Shown here: positions 27,524-38,784 of the stretch, in pieces
Layout of the letters: each line of letters begins with the position of its first letter
How positions within the stretch are numbered: the first letter of the stretch is position 1
NCBI RefSeq assembly: GCF_002929225.1
Contig: NZ_PISM01000022.1
Span: 124,001-188,000, forward strand
DNA length: 64,000 bases
Reading direction: 5' to 3'
DNA from: Stutzerimonas kunmingensis
GTDB lineage: Bacteria > Pseudomonadota > Gammaproteobacteria > Pseudomonadales > Pseudomonadaceae
Notes under the pieces: model-generated
Seen by the model: the letters and a program-made list of their open reading frames with translations, nothing else
Told to the model about the DNA's origin: nothing
Databases searched by the model: none
Translations under genes and position numbers: made by a program

Positions 27524-28279
27524 TCAGTAAATGCTGAACGGGAAGTACTTGTCGTTGATCTGCTTGTAGGTGCCGTCAGCGATGATCTCGGCCAGCGCCT
27601 TGTTCAGCTTCTCACGCAGCTCGTCGTTGCCCTTGCGCACGGCGATGGCGATCTTGTCGTCATCGAATACCGGCTCGCCCTTGAACTCGAAGCCCTTGCC
27701 AGCATCGCTCTTGAGCCATTCCCACTGCACGAAGGTATCGGCCAGGATGCCGTCGACGCGGCCAGAGGCCAGGTCCAGGTAAGCGTTTTCCTGGGTGTCG
27801 TAGAGCTTGATGTCGACCACGCCGTCCAGGTTGTCTTCCAGCCAGGTGCCGGCAATGGTCGCACGCTGGGCGCCGATCACCTTGCCGTCCAGGTAGCCCT
27901 TGTCGGTCTTGAAGTCGGTGGACTTGGGCGCCACGAACTGCAGCTTGTTGGTGTAGTAGTGGTCGGTGAAATCGACGGCGTTCTTGCGCTCTTCGGTCAC
28001 CGACATCGAGGCGGCGAGGAAGTCGAACTTGCCGGCATTCAGCGCCGGGATGATGCCGTCCCAGTCCGAGGTGACCACTTCGCATTCGGTTTGCATCTTG
28101 GCGCAGAGGGCGTGGGCGATGTCGAGGTCGAAACCGACCACCTTGCCGCTGGCATCGATCAGGTTGAAGGGCGGGTAGGCGCCTTCGGTACCAATCCGTA
28201 GTTTTTCCGCGGCGAATGCCTGGGTGCCGATGATCAACGATGCAGCAGCGGTCAGCAGGATCTTCTTATAGCTCTTCAT
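27524..28279 (-). CDS. Periplasmic amino-acid-binding protein (SBP family 3)
   Basis: A 251-residue binding protein with a signal peptide (MKSYKKILLTAAASLIIG..., cleavage after AFA) and the family-3 opening KLRIGTEGAYPPFNLIDASGKVVGFDLDIAHALC. The segment CEVVTSDWDGIIPALNAGKFD is typical of the lysine/arginine/ornithine/histidine group. The start at 28279 is preferred over an ATG 15 bases upstream. It feeds the permeases encoded downstream, and the ATPase gene lies 14 bases upstream. Confidence 0.92.
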   Translation of the reverse strand: MKSYKKILLTAAASLIIGTQAFAAEKLRIGTEGAYPPFNLIDASGKVVGFDLDIAHALCAKMQTECEVVTSDWDGIIPALNAGKFDFLAASMSVTEERKNAVDFTDHYYTNKLQFVAPKSTDFKTDKGYLDGKVIGAQRATIAGTWLEDNLDGVVDIKLYDTQENAYLDLASGRVDGILADTFVQWEWLKSDAGKGFEFKGEPVFDDDKIAIAVRKGNDELREKLNKALAEIIADGTYKQINDKYFPFSIY

Positions 28280-28293
28280 GCGGTGTTGCTCCA

Positions 28294-29067
<774 letters not shown>

Positions 29068-29324
29068 GAGGGGTCCTCTTACAGACCGGCGAAGGCCGCC
29101 ATGGTCGAGATATCTGATGGTGCGCTCCGCGCGAACTGCTCGCCGTCCTGGCGAGGCGCAAACCTAGCATGCGATGCGGCATGCGCCAAGCGCGATGCGG
29201 CGTTGAGCGGTGTGACCAGTCGGTCACGTTTAGCTGGCCGCCGATGCGCCCCTATCTATATAGATGAAATCGGCGCTGTACGCGCAGGCACACTCCGGTG
29301 CCTTGCGTAAACGGCAGGCTCGGT

Positions 29325-29348
29325 CCGCTTCCGTGCGGCCCGAAGCGG
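29325..29348 (-). terminator. Hairpin after the BCCT transporter gene
   Basis: CCGCTTC (29325-29331) and GAAGCGG (29342-29348) with a 10-base loop, just past the BCCT stop codon on the minus strand. There is no T-tract, so it is at best a weak or factor-assisted terminator. The rest of 29068-29356 contains no gene that I can support. Confidence 0.4.
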
Positions 29349-29356
29349 CCACGGTC

Positions 29357-31414
29357 TCAGCTCGCTTCCGGCTTGGGCGTGTTTTGGTCGTCGGAGAGCA
29401 TTTCGTCGTGCTCGGCCATCTTCCACGGCAAGCTGCCCGGCGAGATGTGCAAGAAGTGCAGGTACTTTTCGAATTGGTCGAGTATGTCGCTGATGATGTC
29501 CGCCTGGTCGTATCCGTAGACGTCGTAATGCTGGCCGCCGCGGCGCAGGAACACCTCGGCACGGTAGTACTGCTCGTCGGCCTCCGGCCCTTCGGTCAGC
29601 GCGAACGCCGGCATGGCGTAACCGACCGCACGGATCTCGTAGATGAAGTCCACCTGGTCGTCCTTGATGACCTCCAGGTAGAGCCGCGAGTGGGCTTCAT
29701 CGGTATGCACTTCAGCAGCCCATTCCTGGCCACTGAGTTCGCGCTGCACGCGGCGCATCGCCTTGAGCACCGTGGTGTTCATGAAGTCGTCGACCTCTTC
29801 CCTGCTGGGAAAGCTGACCATCCCCGCCAGGCGCTTCTTCCACAGGCCGGGACCGGCGTTGCTCGCCAGCCGGCTGCCCTGCATGTGACTTTGCAGGCTG
29901 GTTTCGTGGTGGCCTTCGATCACCAGAGCGCGCCACATGCCCAGCGCGGCGATCATCATGATGATTGCGAAGGGCAGCGCGCTGGCGATGGTCATCGTCT
30001 GCAGCGCGCTGAGGCCGCCGGCGAGGAGCAGGGCGGACGCAACTACGCCCTCGATGCTGGCCCAGAACACACGCTGCCAGACCGGCGTGTGCAGCGCGCC
30101 GCCGGCGGCCAGCGAGTCGATGACCAGGGAGCCGGAGTCCGACGAGGTAACGAAGAAGGTGATGATCAGCACCACCGCCAGGAACGAGGCGATGGACGTC
30201 ATCGGTAGCAGTTCGAACAGTTTGAACAGCGCGATGGCGTTGTCCGCCTGCACATCCGAGATCAGCGAGGTGTAGCCTTCGACCATGATCATGTGCAACG
30301 CGGTATCGCCGAATACCGAAAACCAGAGGAAGGTGAAGATGGTCGGCACGAACATCACGCCGAAGACGAACTGGCGAATGGTCCTGCCGCGGCTGATCTT
30401 GGCGATAAACAGGCCGACGAAGGGCGACCAGGCGATGGTCCAGCCGAAGATGAACAGCGTCCAGTTGCCGATCCAGTCGCTGCGGCTGTAGGCCTGTAGG
30501 TTGAAGGTGCGCTCGATGATGTTGTTCAGATAGCTGCCGGTGTTCTGCAGAAACGTTTCGAGGATGAAAATGGTAGGCCCGACCAGAAACACGAAAAGCA
30601 TCAGGCCGATCGCCAGGATCATGTTCAACAGCGACAGGTTCTTCACGCCCTTGTCCAGACCGGCGACCACCGAGCAGATCGCCAGGCCGGTGATGATCGC
30701 AATGGCGATGATCTGCACGTTGATGCTGATCGGTATCGACGGCCAGAGGTAGTTGATGCCCGCGTTGATCTGCGTGACGGACAGACCCAGCGTGGTGGCG
30801 ATGCCGAACAGCGTGCCGAGAATCGCGAAGACATCCACCACATGGCCGATCGGCCCGTAGATGCGTTCGCCGATGATCGGGTACAGCGCCGAGCGCATCG
30901 ACAGCGGCAGGCCGTGGCGGAACGAGAAGTACGCCAGCACCAGACCGGTCAGTCCGTAGATGGCCCAGATATGAAAGCCCCAGTGGAAGAAGGCAATCTG
31001 CATCGCCTGCTTGGCCGCGTCGACGGTTTCTCCGGCTCCGGCGGGTGGCGAGGCGTAGTGCAGCACGGGTTCGGCCACGCCGAAGAACAGCAGGGCGATG
31101 CCGTAGCCGGCTGAAAAGAGCATGGCGAACCAGGCTGGAAAGCTATATTGCGGCTCGGCGTGATCCGGGCCCAGCTTGATGCTGCCCCAGGGCGTCATGG
31201 CGATGCCGACGATGAACACCAGGAAAAAGGCCACCGAGAGCATGTAGAACCAGCCGAAGTTGGTCGTGATGAACGCTAGCGTCGAGCTGAACACTTCACC
31301 GGCCATTTCCGGATTGCTGATGGTTCCGATCACCAGCAGCAGTGTGACGATCACTGCTGGAATGAACACGGGGAACAGAATGATGGCCTTGGGTATTTTC
31401 TTGGCGGCGTCCAT
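29357..31414 (-). CDS. BCCT-family transporter (BetT-like, choline/betaine)
   Basis: A 685-residue transporter with twelve hydrophobic segments over residues about 10-515 and a long cytoplasmic C-terminal domain (about 515-685), as in the BetT type that responds to osmolarity. The BCCT core motif is clear (GWTIAWSPFVGLFIAKISRG, then RTIRQF). The C-terminal part (HYDVYGYDQADIISDILDQFEKYLHFLH) matches the BetT tail. It probably imports choline or another quaternary ammonium compound with protons or sodium. No bet genes adjoin it. Confidence 0.9.
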   Translation of the reverse strand: MDAAKKIPKAIILFPVFIPAVIVTLLLVIGTISNPEMAGEVFSSTLAFITTNFGWFYMLSVAFFLVFIVGIAMTPWGSIKLGPDHAEPQYSFPAWFAMLFSAGYGIALLFFGVAEPVLHYASPPAGAGETVDAAKQAMQIAFFHWGFHIWAIYGLTGLVLAYFSFRHGLPLSMRSALYPIIGERIYGPIGHVVDVFAILGTLFGIATTLGLSVTQINAGINYLWPSIPISINVQIIAIAIITGLAICSVVAGLDKGVKNLSLLNMILAIGLMLFVFLVGPTIFILETFLQNTGSYLNNIIERTFNLQAYSRSDWIGNWTLFIFGWTIAWSPFVGLFIAKISRGRTIRQFVFGVMFVPTIFTFLWFSVFGDTALHMIMVEGYTSLISDVQADNAIALFKLFELLPMTSIASFLAVVLIITFFVTSSDSGSLVIDSLAAGGALHTPVWQRVFWASIEGVVASALLLAGGLSALQTMTIASALPFAIIMMIAALGMWRALVIEGHHETSLQSHMQGSRLASNAGPGLWKKRLAGMVSFPSREEVDDFMNTTVLKAMRRVQRELSGQEWAAEVHTDEAHSRLYLEVIKDDQVDFIYEIRAVGYAMPAFALTEGPEADEQYYRAEVFLRRGGQHYDVYGYDQADIISDILDQFEKYLHFLHISPGSLPWKMAEHDEMLSDDQNTPKPEAS

Positions 31415-31568
31415 GGACGGTCAGCCTCCGTTTGCGCGGGTGATGAGCGGGATGTACGCGGCGAAACCTCCGGATTGCCCGAACGCTGCCTTTGGGGTAG
31501 ACGGTCCGAAGCGCAGAATGATTCAGCGAAAAGATGGGTTGGGTGTCGATTGACCGATAGCGCCGGTG

Positions 31569-32336
31569 TTAGAACGCGGGCTCCAGACCGTGGTGCCGCA
31601 GGATGGCCGCAACGCTGCCGTCGACGATCAGCGCCTCGAGCGTGTCGTTGAAACGTTCGAATTCGGCTTCGCTGACCGCGGCGCGGGAAAGGCCGATCGC
31701 GTAGGACACCGGTTGCAGCTCGCCCGCCTCATGAATATTGGCGAGCCTTTCCTGATCAATCAGATGCCAGGCGACGTCCTGATTGACCACAGCGACGCCC
31801 TGTTCGCCGAACCTGCCGGCCTCCAGCATGCGCAGCAGCCGCCGGTTATCCGCCTCCAGAATCAGCGTCACGTCGCCGACCTCAGCCAGATGCTGACCGA
31901 GCACGAAGGAGGTTCCGGAGGGCCCATACACGGCGACACTGCGTCCCGCCAGGTCCTCGGGGCGATGGAAGACGAAGCGGCTCGCCGACCGTGCATAGAC
32001 CCCATAGCGGGAGGTGACGAGCATGCGGGTGAGGTGGAACGCGCGCTCGCGATCCGGTGAGCGGATCACGGTGAAGATCCCCTGCGCTTCACCGTCCTCG
32101 GCCAGCGCCAGTGCGCGTCGCCAGGGCAGCAGCTGCACCGGACAGTCGATTCGTAGCCGCGCGCAGACGGCTGCAACGATCTCGACGAAAGGCCCGGCTG
32201 CACGGTCCTCGGTACCGGTGGCCGCCGTGGCATAGCTGAACGGCGGGAAGTCCTCGGTGACGAAGCGCAGCTCATCGGCTTGGCAATTGCCCATGAGTGC
32301 CAGGCCGACGACTATCGCAATCCATCGAGTGGGCAT
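31569..32336 (-). CDS. Orphan periplasmic solute-binding protein, family 3 (paralogue A)
   Basis: A 255-residue protein with a signal peptide (MPTRWIAIVVGLALMGN, then CQA) and a family-3 binding fold (LRFVTEDFPPFSYA, AAGPFVEIVAAVCARLRIDCPV, GIFTVIRSPDRERAFHLT). No permease or ATPase is near. It is closely related to the protein at 33141-33920. The ATG at 32336 has GGAG eight bases upstream. It may act as a sensor partner or share another transporter. The ligand is unknown. Confidence 0.82.
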   Translation of the reverse strand: MPTRWIAIVVGLALMGNCQADELRFVTEDFPPFSYATAATGTEDRAAGPFVEIVAAVCARLRIDCPVQLLPWRRALALAEDGEAQGIFTVIRSPDRERAFHLTRMLVTSRYGVYARSASRFVFHRPEDLAGRSVAVYGPSGTSFVLGQHLAEVGDVTLILEADNRRLLRMLEAGRFGEQGVAVVNQDVAWHLIDQERLANIHEAGELQPVSYAIGLSRAAVSEAEFERFNDTLEALIVDGSVAAILRHHGLEPAF

Positions 32337-32497
32337 GCTGCAAGCTCCAGGCGATCGGCAGAGCGGCAATACGCTCCACGCCCTTGCAGGCTAGCGTGTC
32401 GCCGTCCGTGGCGCGACCCCGACTCCGCGAATCGAGCAGCCAGCGCAGCAGGCCGGACCTCCAGGCGAGTGACGTCGATCGATGCGAGCGCCCCCGG

Positions 32498-32977
32498 CTA
32501 TCGCGCTCTTCGCATTTGCTCGCGCCATTCCCATGGCGGTTGCTGTTCGGTCTTGTTCAATGACCACAGGCCGCGCCGGAACTCCCGGGCGACCGCCTCC
32601 AGATCGAGCAGCGAGCGGTCGTCAAGGTGACCGCGATACGCCCAGGCTGCGCCAGACCTGACCATCTCCGAATTGACGTCGATGTTGCCAACGCCGACTC
32701 GCGCCAGGGTCCGTCCCAGGTCATCGCGGCCCTTGACTACGAGCGTCACGTTCTTGCCGAAGATGTGGTCGGAGAGCGCTTGCCGGGCCTGGCTGCCGTA
32801 GGGTTGCTTGAGCTCCGGGGTGTCGATTTCCGCCAGCCGGACCCTGAAACGTTCACCCGCGTTGGTCCGGCAGCTGAAGGTGTTGCCATCGGCGATGCCG
32901 ATCACCCGGCAGTCGAACGATTCGGCAGAGGCAGGCATGGCAGTTATGAGCAGGGCGGCAAGCAGGTAGCGCAGCAT
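32498..32977 (-). CDS. Secreted thermonuclease-family (SNase-like) protein
   Basis: A 159-residue protein with a signal peptide (MLRYLLAALLITAMPASA) followed by an SNase-type OB fold: GIADGNTFSC, RVRLAEIDTPE, QPYGSQARQALSDHIFGKNVTL and the DLGRTLARV strand. It would act in the periplasm or outside as a nuclease, or bind nucleic acid if the catalytic set is incomplete. In this family the usual GDG motif is here ADGN. It sits between two paralogous binding-protein genes. Confidence 0.82.
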   Translation of the reverse strand: MLRYLLAALLITAMPASAESFDCRVIGIADGNTFSCRTNAGERFRVRLAEIDTPELKQPYGSQARQALSDHIFGKNVTLVVKGRDDLGRTLARVGVGNIDVNSEMVRSGAAWAYRGHLDDRSLLDLEAVAREFRRGLWSLNKTEQQPPWEWREQMRRAR

Positions 32978-33140
32978 GAGGGGGCATCCATGCGGTTCGG
33001 GGCGGGCGAGGGTAGCAGGCCGGTCGCCGCCCTGATTGGCGCCAGGTCTCAGATGGTCCGTCTGCGTTGGCGAAATGGCGGCCGGTCACGCATGCCGAGA
33101 AATACGCCGAACCGCCGCCTTGCCATGGCGCGCGCAACGC

Positions 33141-33920
33141 TCAGAAGGCGGCTTCGAGTTGGTGCTGGCGCAGGATCTTCGGCACCGTGCCATCGGCTAT
33201 TGCGGCGTCCAGCGCCTGCTCGAACGCTTCGAACTGTGCCGCGCTCACCGTCTTGCGCGAAAGACCGATGCCATAGCTGATCGGGCCCATTTCGCCAGCC
33301 TCGCGCACATCGGCAAGTTGCTCTTCCTCGATCAGGTGCCAGGCAACATCCTGATTGAGCACCGCCAGGCCGTCCACACCGAAGCGCCCGGACTGCAGCA
33401 TGCGCAGCAGTCGGCGATTGTCGGGAGTCAGGTGCAGGCGTACGTCGGGCACCGACTTGAGGCGCTCGGACAGCACGTAAGAGGTGCCGGATGGGCCATA
33501 GACGCCAACCAGCCGGCCCGCCACATCACCTGGTTGGTTGAATACGAAGCTGCTCTCGGCCTGGGCGAAAACACTGTAACGAGAAGTGACCAGCATCCGG
33601 CTGATGTGGAACATCTGCTCGCGCTGCGGTGAAGGTGTCAGTGTGAATATTCCGTCCACCTGTCCCTGTTCGGCCAGGCGGAATGCGCGCTGCCAGGGAT
33701 ACAGGGTGATCGTGCATTGGTGCTGCAAGCGTGCGCAGATCGCATGTACCACCTCTACAAACGGGCCGGCCGCACCAACGCCTGCGGTTTCGCTGGCCGG
33801 GGCGTCAGCCGGATAGGTGAACGGCGGGAAGTCTTCGGTCACGAAACGCCACTGCGCCGCGCCGGCCGGGGCGGCGTTCGACAACAGCCATATCAGCAGA
33901 ATCGAGAGAATCCTGTGCAC
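33141..33920 (-). CDS. Orphan periplasmic solute-binding protein, family 3 (paralogue B)
   Basis: A 259-residue family-3 binding protein with signal peptide (MHRILSILLIWLLSNAAPAGAA) and the same plan as the protein at 31569: FVTEDFPPFTYP, AAGPFVEVVHAICARLQHQC, GIFTLTPSPQREQMFHISRML. I place the start at GTG 33920 because AAGGAG stands seven bases before it and the signal peptide then begins at once. Upstream in-frame ATGs at 33947 and 33977 lack this. No transporter subunits adjoin. The gap upstream, 33978-34159, shows nothing. Confidence 0.8.
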   Translation of the reverse strand: MHRILSILLIWLLSNAAPAGAAQWRFVTEDFPPFTYPADAPASETAGVGAAGPFVEVVHAICARLQHQCTITLYPWQRAFRLAEQGQVDGIFTLTPSPQREQMFHISRMLVTSRYSVFAQAESSFVFNQPGDVAGRLVGVYGPSGTSYVLSERLKSVPDVRLHLTPDNRRLLRMLQSGRFGVDGLAVLNQDVAWHLIEEEQLADVREAGEMGPISYGIGLSRKTVSAAQFEAFEQALDAAIADGTVPKILRQHQLEAAF

Positions 33921-34159
33921 CGTTCGGCTCCTTGCGCTGTGCGGCATTCCTTGGCAGTTCACGCGGCCGGGCAACATCCCGCTCAGGCCCGCTCCGTTAG
34001 CAGCAGCCTAGCGCAGAATGAAGTCGGAGCGATGAAGTGATAAGGCCTGGCCGTGCATGCGTGGCACGTGCGGCGATTCGCCGAGGGACACTTCTGCAGT
34101 GGCCCCGTTGAGGCTTGCCAGCTCGCCGGGAGCGCAGGGGAATATCACGTGATGCGTCG

Positions 34160-36496
34160 CTACGTTTGGGCACTGCTCCCTTGCGCACCATCGTAAAGAT
34201 GCTTCTGGAAGCCGAAAAACAGACTCTTGATCAGTTCCGGCCTACCCAGATCTGCAACTGCATCGTTAATCGCATTCTTGTAACGAAGCTTCAGCAAAGG
34301 GGAGAGCTTTTCCGGCCCCAATTCCTCCACACCCTCCTTCACGTATTGCGACAGTACGAAGTCAAGAAAGGCTTCTTGCTTGTCTGTGAATTGCCCATGC
34401 AGCGTGCTGCGAGCTCTGCTGGCGCGCTCCTCTCGGGTCTGTGGTTCGGTGGAGAAGGCGACGTACGTCAGCACATCGAACAGGTCACTATGCTCGGCGT
34501 CGATGATGCGCTGCATTTCGTGCAGTACCTCGTTGCTAAAGCCACGTTCAGCCAGGCCCTGTAGGAGAGAAGTGCGAGTATCCGGGGCGCTCCAAAGCCC
34601 GCGTAGCTGGTCCTCATCTTTAAAAAATTCCGGCAGATTACCGAACAGGCTTTCCAGGAACTGCGCAGCAGACATCGGTTTGCCATCGGCGCCGAGGTAC
34701 ATCGTCGCCATCATGCTCTTGATGCGGCGCACCGAGCCGTTGCTGAGTCTGACCTCGAGCACGTCCGGGCGTGGATCGCGCGGTGGCTTGGGCGGCCTGG
34801 GTTCGTTTTCATAGCCGCCTCTGTCCTCTCCGGTGGCGACGCCTCCGGTCACGGTAGGCTCTATCGGTTCGCCATCCCATTCGGGATCGCTGAATAGGTG
34901 ATGAGCTTTCACGAAGTCATAGATCGTGAAGTAATCCTTGCCGTCGAATAAGCGCGTACCACGACCGATGATCTGCTTGAACTCGATCATGTTGGTCACC
35001 GGCCGCATCAGCACAATATTGCGGACGTTACGCGCATCCACGCCGGTGGAGAGCTTCTGCGAGGTAGTGAGAACGGTCGGTATGGTCTTCTCGTTGTCCT
35101 GGAAATGCCGCAGGTGTTCTTCCCCCCGCGCACCATCATCGGCGGTCACCCGCACACAGTAGTCCGGCTCGCTGCTGCGCTTCATCTGGTTGATCAGGTC
35201 ACGTACTTCCAGCGCATGCTGTTGGGTGGCGCAGAACACCAGCGTCTTCTCGTTTGGCGCGATCTGCTCCATGAACAGTTTGACCCGATAGGCCTCCCGC
35301 TCCGGGATCTTGATGACTCGATTGAAGTCCGCCTCGAGATAGCGCCGTCCCGCCTCAACCTCGCCTTTGATGACTATTCCGTCGCCTGGCACATGCACGT
35401 ACTCATCAAGCGTTGTAGCGATCTGCTTGACCTTGAACGGCGTGAGGAAACCGTCGTTGATGCCTTCCTTCAGCGAATACACATACACCGGCTCGCCGAA
35501 GTAGGCATAGGTGTCGACATTGTCCTTGCGCTTGGGCGTGGCAGTCAGACCGAGCTGCACCGCTGGGGTGAAATACTCAAGGATGCTGCGCCAGTTGCCC
35601 TCGTCGTTGGCGCCGCCACGGTGGCATTCATCGATGATGATGAAATCGAAGAAATCCGCCGGGTACTCGCCAAAGTAAGGCGTGCCGTTCGGCCCGCTCA
35701 TGAAGGTCTGGAAAATGGTGAAAAAGATGCTGCCGTTCTTCGGCACCTTGCCCTTTTTGCGAATTTCGTCCGGGGCGATGCGCACCAGCGCGTCTTCGCT
35801 GAAGGCCGAAAACGAGTTGTAAGCCTGATCCGCAAGGATGTTGCGGTCCGCCAGGAACAGAATGCGTGGCTGACGCTGGGCGTCGCGCTTGAGGTTCCAG
35901 CGACTTTTGAACAGCTTCCAGGCCAGCTGAAAGGCGATAAATGTCTTGCCTGTGCCGGTCGCCAGCGTCAGCAGAATTCGCGACTGCTGCGCTGCGATTG
36001 CTTCCAGCACCCGCTTGATCGCAATGTCCTGATAGTAGCGCGCACCCCAGGTGCCTCCCTTGTCTTCGAACGGAATGGCGGCGAAGCGCTCGCGCCATTC
36101 ATTGTGCTCGGCGAAGGTCAGGTTCCACAGTTCTTCCGGCGTGGGGAAGCTGAGCAAGTCGCCTTCGGCACCGGTGAGCATGTCGATGGCGTAGATACGT
36201 TGGCCATTGGTTGCGTAGGTGAAGCGGATTGCCAGCTTCTTTGCATAGCATTTGGCCTGGGCTGCGCCTTCTGTGTAGTGCTTGTTCCAGGCTTTCGCCT
36301 CGATAACGGCCAGCTGAGTGTTGCGGTATACCAATACGTAATCGGCGATCTCCGCCTTGCCGCGTTGTCCCGAACCCTGAATGCGGCCATGGGTGATTTG
36401 AAACTCGCGCTGTACGCGACTGCCATCGACCACGCCCCAGCCAGCTTCACGCAACGCGGGGTCGATATGTTCGGCGCGGGTTTCAGCTTCGTTCAC
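34160..36496 (-). CDS. hsdR: Type I restriction enzyme, endonuclease/translocase subunit HsdR
   Basis: A 778-residue EcoEI-type HsdR. The N-terminal nuclease region (about 40-70) has AEIADYVLVYRNTQLAVIEAK, matching the PD-(D/E)xK pattern. Then come the helicase motifs: Walker A ATGTGKT, IIIDECH for the DEAD-like box, TATPKR and a late GRGTRL. The C-terminal part (about 560-778) carries the EcoEI_R_C-type domain. It cuts unmethylated DNA after translocation together with HsdM and HsdS. It is the last gene of the locus, 65 bases after the RhuM-Fic gene. Confidence 0.93.
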   Translation of the reverse strand: MNEAETRAEHIDPALREAGWGVVDGSRVQREFQITHGRIQGSGQRGKAEIADYVLVYRNTQLAVIEAKAWNKHYTEGAAQAKCYAKKLAIRFTYATNGQRIYAIDMLTGAEGDLLSFPTPEELWNLTFAEHNEWRERFAAIPFEDKGGTWGARYYQDIAIKRVLEAIAAQQSRILLTLATGTGKTFIAFQLAWKLFKSRWNLKRDAQRQPRILFLADRNILADQAYNSFSAFSEDALVRIAPDEIRKKGKVPKNGSIFFTIFQTFMSGPNGTPYFGEYPADFFDFIIIDECHRGGANDEGNWRSILEYFTPAVQLGLTATPKRKDNVDTYAYFGEPVYVYSLKEGINDGFLTPFKVKQIATTLDEYVHVPGDGIVIKGEVEAGRRYLEADFNRVIKIPEREAYRVKLFMEQIAPNEKTLVFCATQQHALEVRDLINQMKRSSEPDYCVRVTADDGARGEEHLRHFQDNEKTIPTVLTTSQKLSTGVDARNVRNIVLMRPVTNMIEFKQIIGRGTRLFDGKDYFTIYDFVKAHHLFSDPEWDGEPIEPTVTGGVATGEDRGGYENEPRPPKPPRDPRPDVLEVRLSNGSVRRIKSMMATMYLGADGKPMSAAQFLESLFGNLPEFFKDEDQLRGLWSAPDTRTSLLQGLAERGFSNEVLHEMQRIIDAEHSDLFDVLTYVAFSTEPQTREERASRARSTLHGQFTDKQEAFLDFVLSQYVKEGVEELGPEKLSPLLKLRYKNAINDAVADLGRPELIKSLFFGFQKHLYDGAQGSSAQT

Positions 36497-36561
36497 GGCA
36501 ATATCCTTTTGGCATCATGCCCGGAGCATAACCCTCGGCGGCGTGGGTTTAGAAGGCGGAA

Positions 36562-37554
<993 letters not shown>

Positions 37555-37578
37555 CGTGTGCGCCTTGCGTCGATGCAG

Positions 37579-38784
37579 TTATAGCTGACCGCTGAAGGCC
37601 TGGTGTAGCAGGGATTGCTTCAGTTCGTCGAGGGCAACGATTTTTCGTTGGTAGATGGATTCGAGGCGTTGGGTTTCTTTCGCGAGAGCATTGATCTTTT
37701 GGACTATTGCCAACTGCTCGGCTGTGTTTGCGGGAAACGGCACGACAACATCACCCATCTTGCTGGGTGATGTGTGGCGTACTTTTACACCAGACGCGCT
37801 GTCGTGTATTTCTTTCCTAACTCGCTGCGTATTGAAAACGTGAAAAAAGAACTCATTGCACCAAGGCGCTCCATTCTTCGCTGCGACTAACCCTAAACGC
37901 TGGTTATGTAGGAATCTACCAACCTTGGGCACCAGTATCGGGCTGCCGAGTAATCCTGCAGCCTGCTCAGTCATAGCGATCAGCAAATCGCCCTCAGCAA
38001 GTATGTAACCGGCAGGTATAGCGCCTTCGTAATATTTTTGCTTTCCGCCCCGATCCTTGTATCCGCCGCGCTCATGAAAATTGCCAGGGCTTAGCAGTAT
38101 GTAGTCGCCCTTGGTCGAAAAGTATTCACTTTTGAATGCAAAACCATGTTTAAACTCGCACAGCTCATTTAACGGTTTCTCCAGCCAACCCTCTCCCTTT
38201 CGTATGAAAAGCGAATTCAAATAGCTTTCGAAAACCTCACGGGAGTTTTGCAGGTTCTTTTTGGCGTTGGCGCGGGCCTTGGCAATCTTGCCAAAGGCTT
38301 GGGCAAGGGTGGAGACGATGCGGCGCTGCTCGGGAATTGTCACGAGAGGGACATACATGTCCCGGATTTTTTGCTGTGAAATATTAGGCTGAGCGTTTCC
38401 GACTGCTTGGGCCACCAATTCACTCTTTCGTGACAGCAACAGGTAGTAAAGAAATTCAGGGATAAACGTTTTGTTAGGAAGAATCCCGCATACCGCCTGA
38501 TTTGTCGCGGATTCAAAGCGCAATATGCCCACTTGTCCAGCTGTAGCCCCGTACATGGCGACCAAGACTGTGTTGGCCGGAAATAATTTGGCCGATGATC
38601 TTTTTAATCCGAGCTCTGTAATAAAGGTTTTTGCCGCTGAAATTTCGCGCTGACTTACTTCGCCACTCTGAAGCCAAGGGACTTTTCCTCCTTCGTAAAA
38701 GTCCTTATTAGACTTCAGCGGAGTACCGCCGGACGCTGTCTGGCAGACTTCGGCCAATCGGGTAGTTTGCCAAACTGCTTTCAC
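37579..38784 (-). CDS. hsdS: Type I restriction enzyme specificity subunit HsdS
   Basis: A 401-residue HsdS with two target-recognition domains (about 5-150 and 205-355), each followed by a conserved helical spacer (residues 155-195, with IPEQRRIVSTLAQAFGKIAKAR, and 360-400, with AEQLAIVQKINALAKETQRLESIYQRK). The two halves would read the two parts of a bipartite DNA site. Base composition is AT-richer than the flanks, common for specificity genes that are exchanged. It overlaps hsdM by four bases (ATGA). Confidence 0.92.
   Translation of the reverse strand: MKAVWQTTRLAEVCQTASGGTPLKSNKDFYEGGKVPWLQSGEVSQREISAAKTFITELGLKRSSAKLFPANTVLVAMYGATAGQVGILRFESATNQAVCGILPNKTFIPEFLYYLLLSRKSELVAQAVGNAQPNISQQKIRDMYVPLVTIPEQRRIVSTLAQAFGKIAKARANAKKNLQNSREVFESYLNSLFIRKGEGWLEKPLNELCEFKHGFAFKSEYFSTKGDYILLSPGNFHERGGYKDRGGKQKYYEGAIPAGYILAEGDLLIAMTEQAAGLLGSPILVPKVGRFLHNQRLGLVAAKNGAPWCNEFFFHVFNTQRVRKEIHDSASGVKVRHTSPSKMGDVVVPFPANTAEQLAIVQKINALAKETQRLESIYQRKIVALDELKQSLLHQAFSGQL

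Noticed and set aside
29256..29267. Palindrome ATCTATATAGAT between the ABC and BCCT operons
   Set aside because: A single short AT palindrome with no partner and no clear position relative to a promoter.
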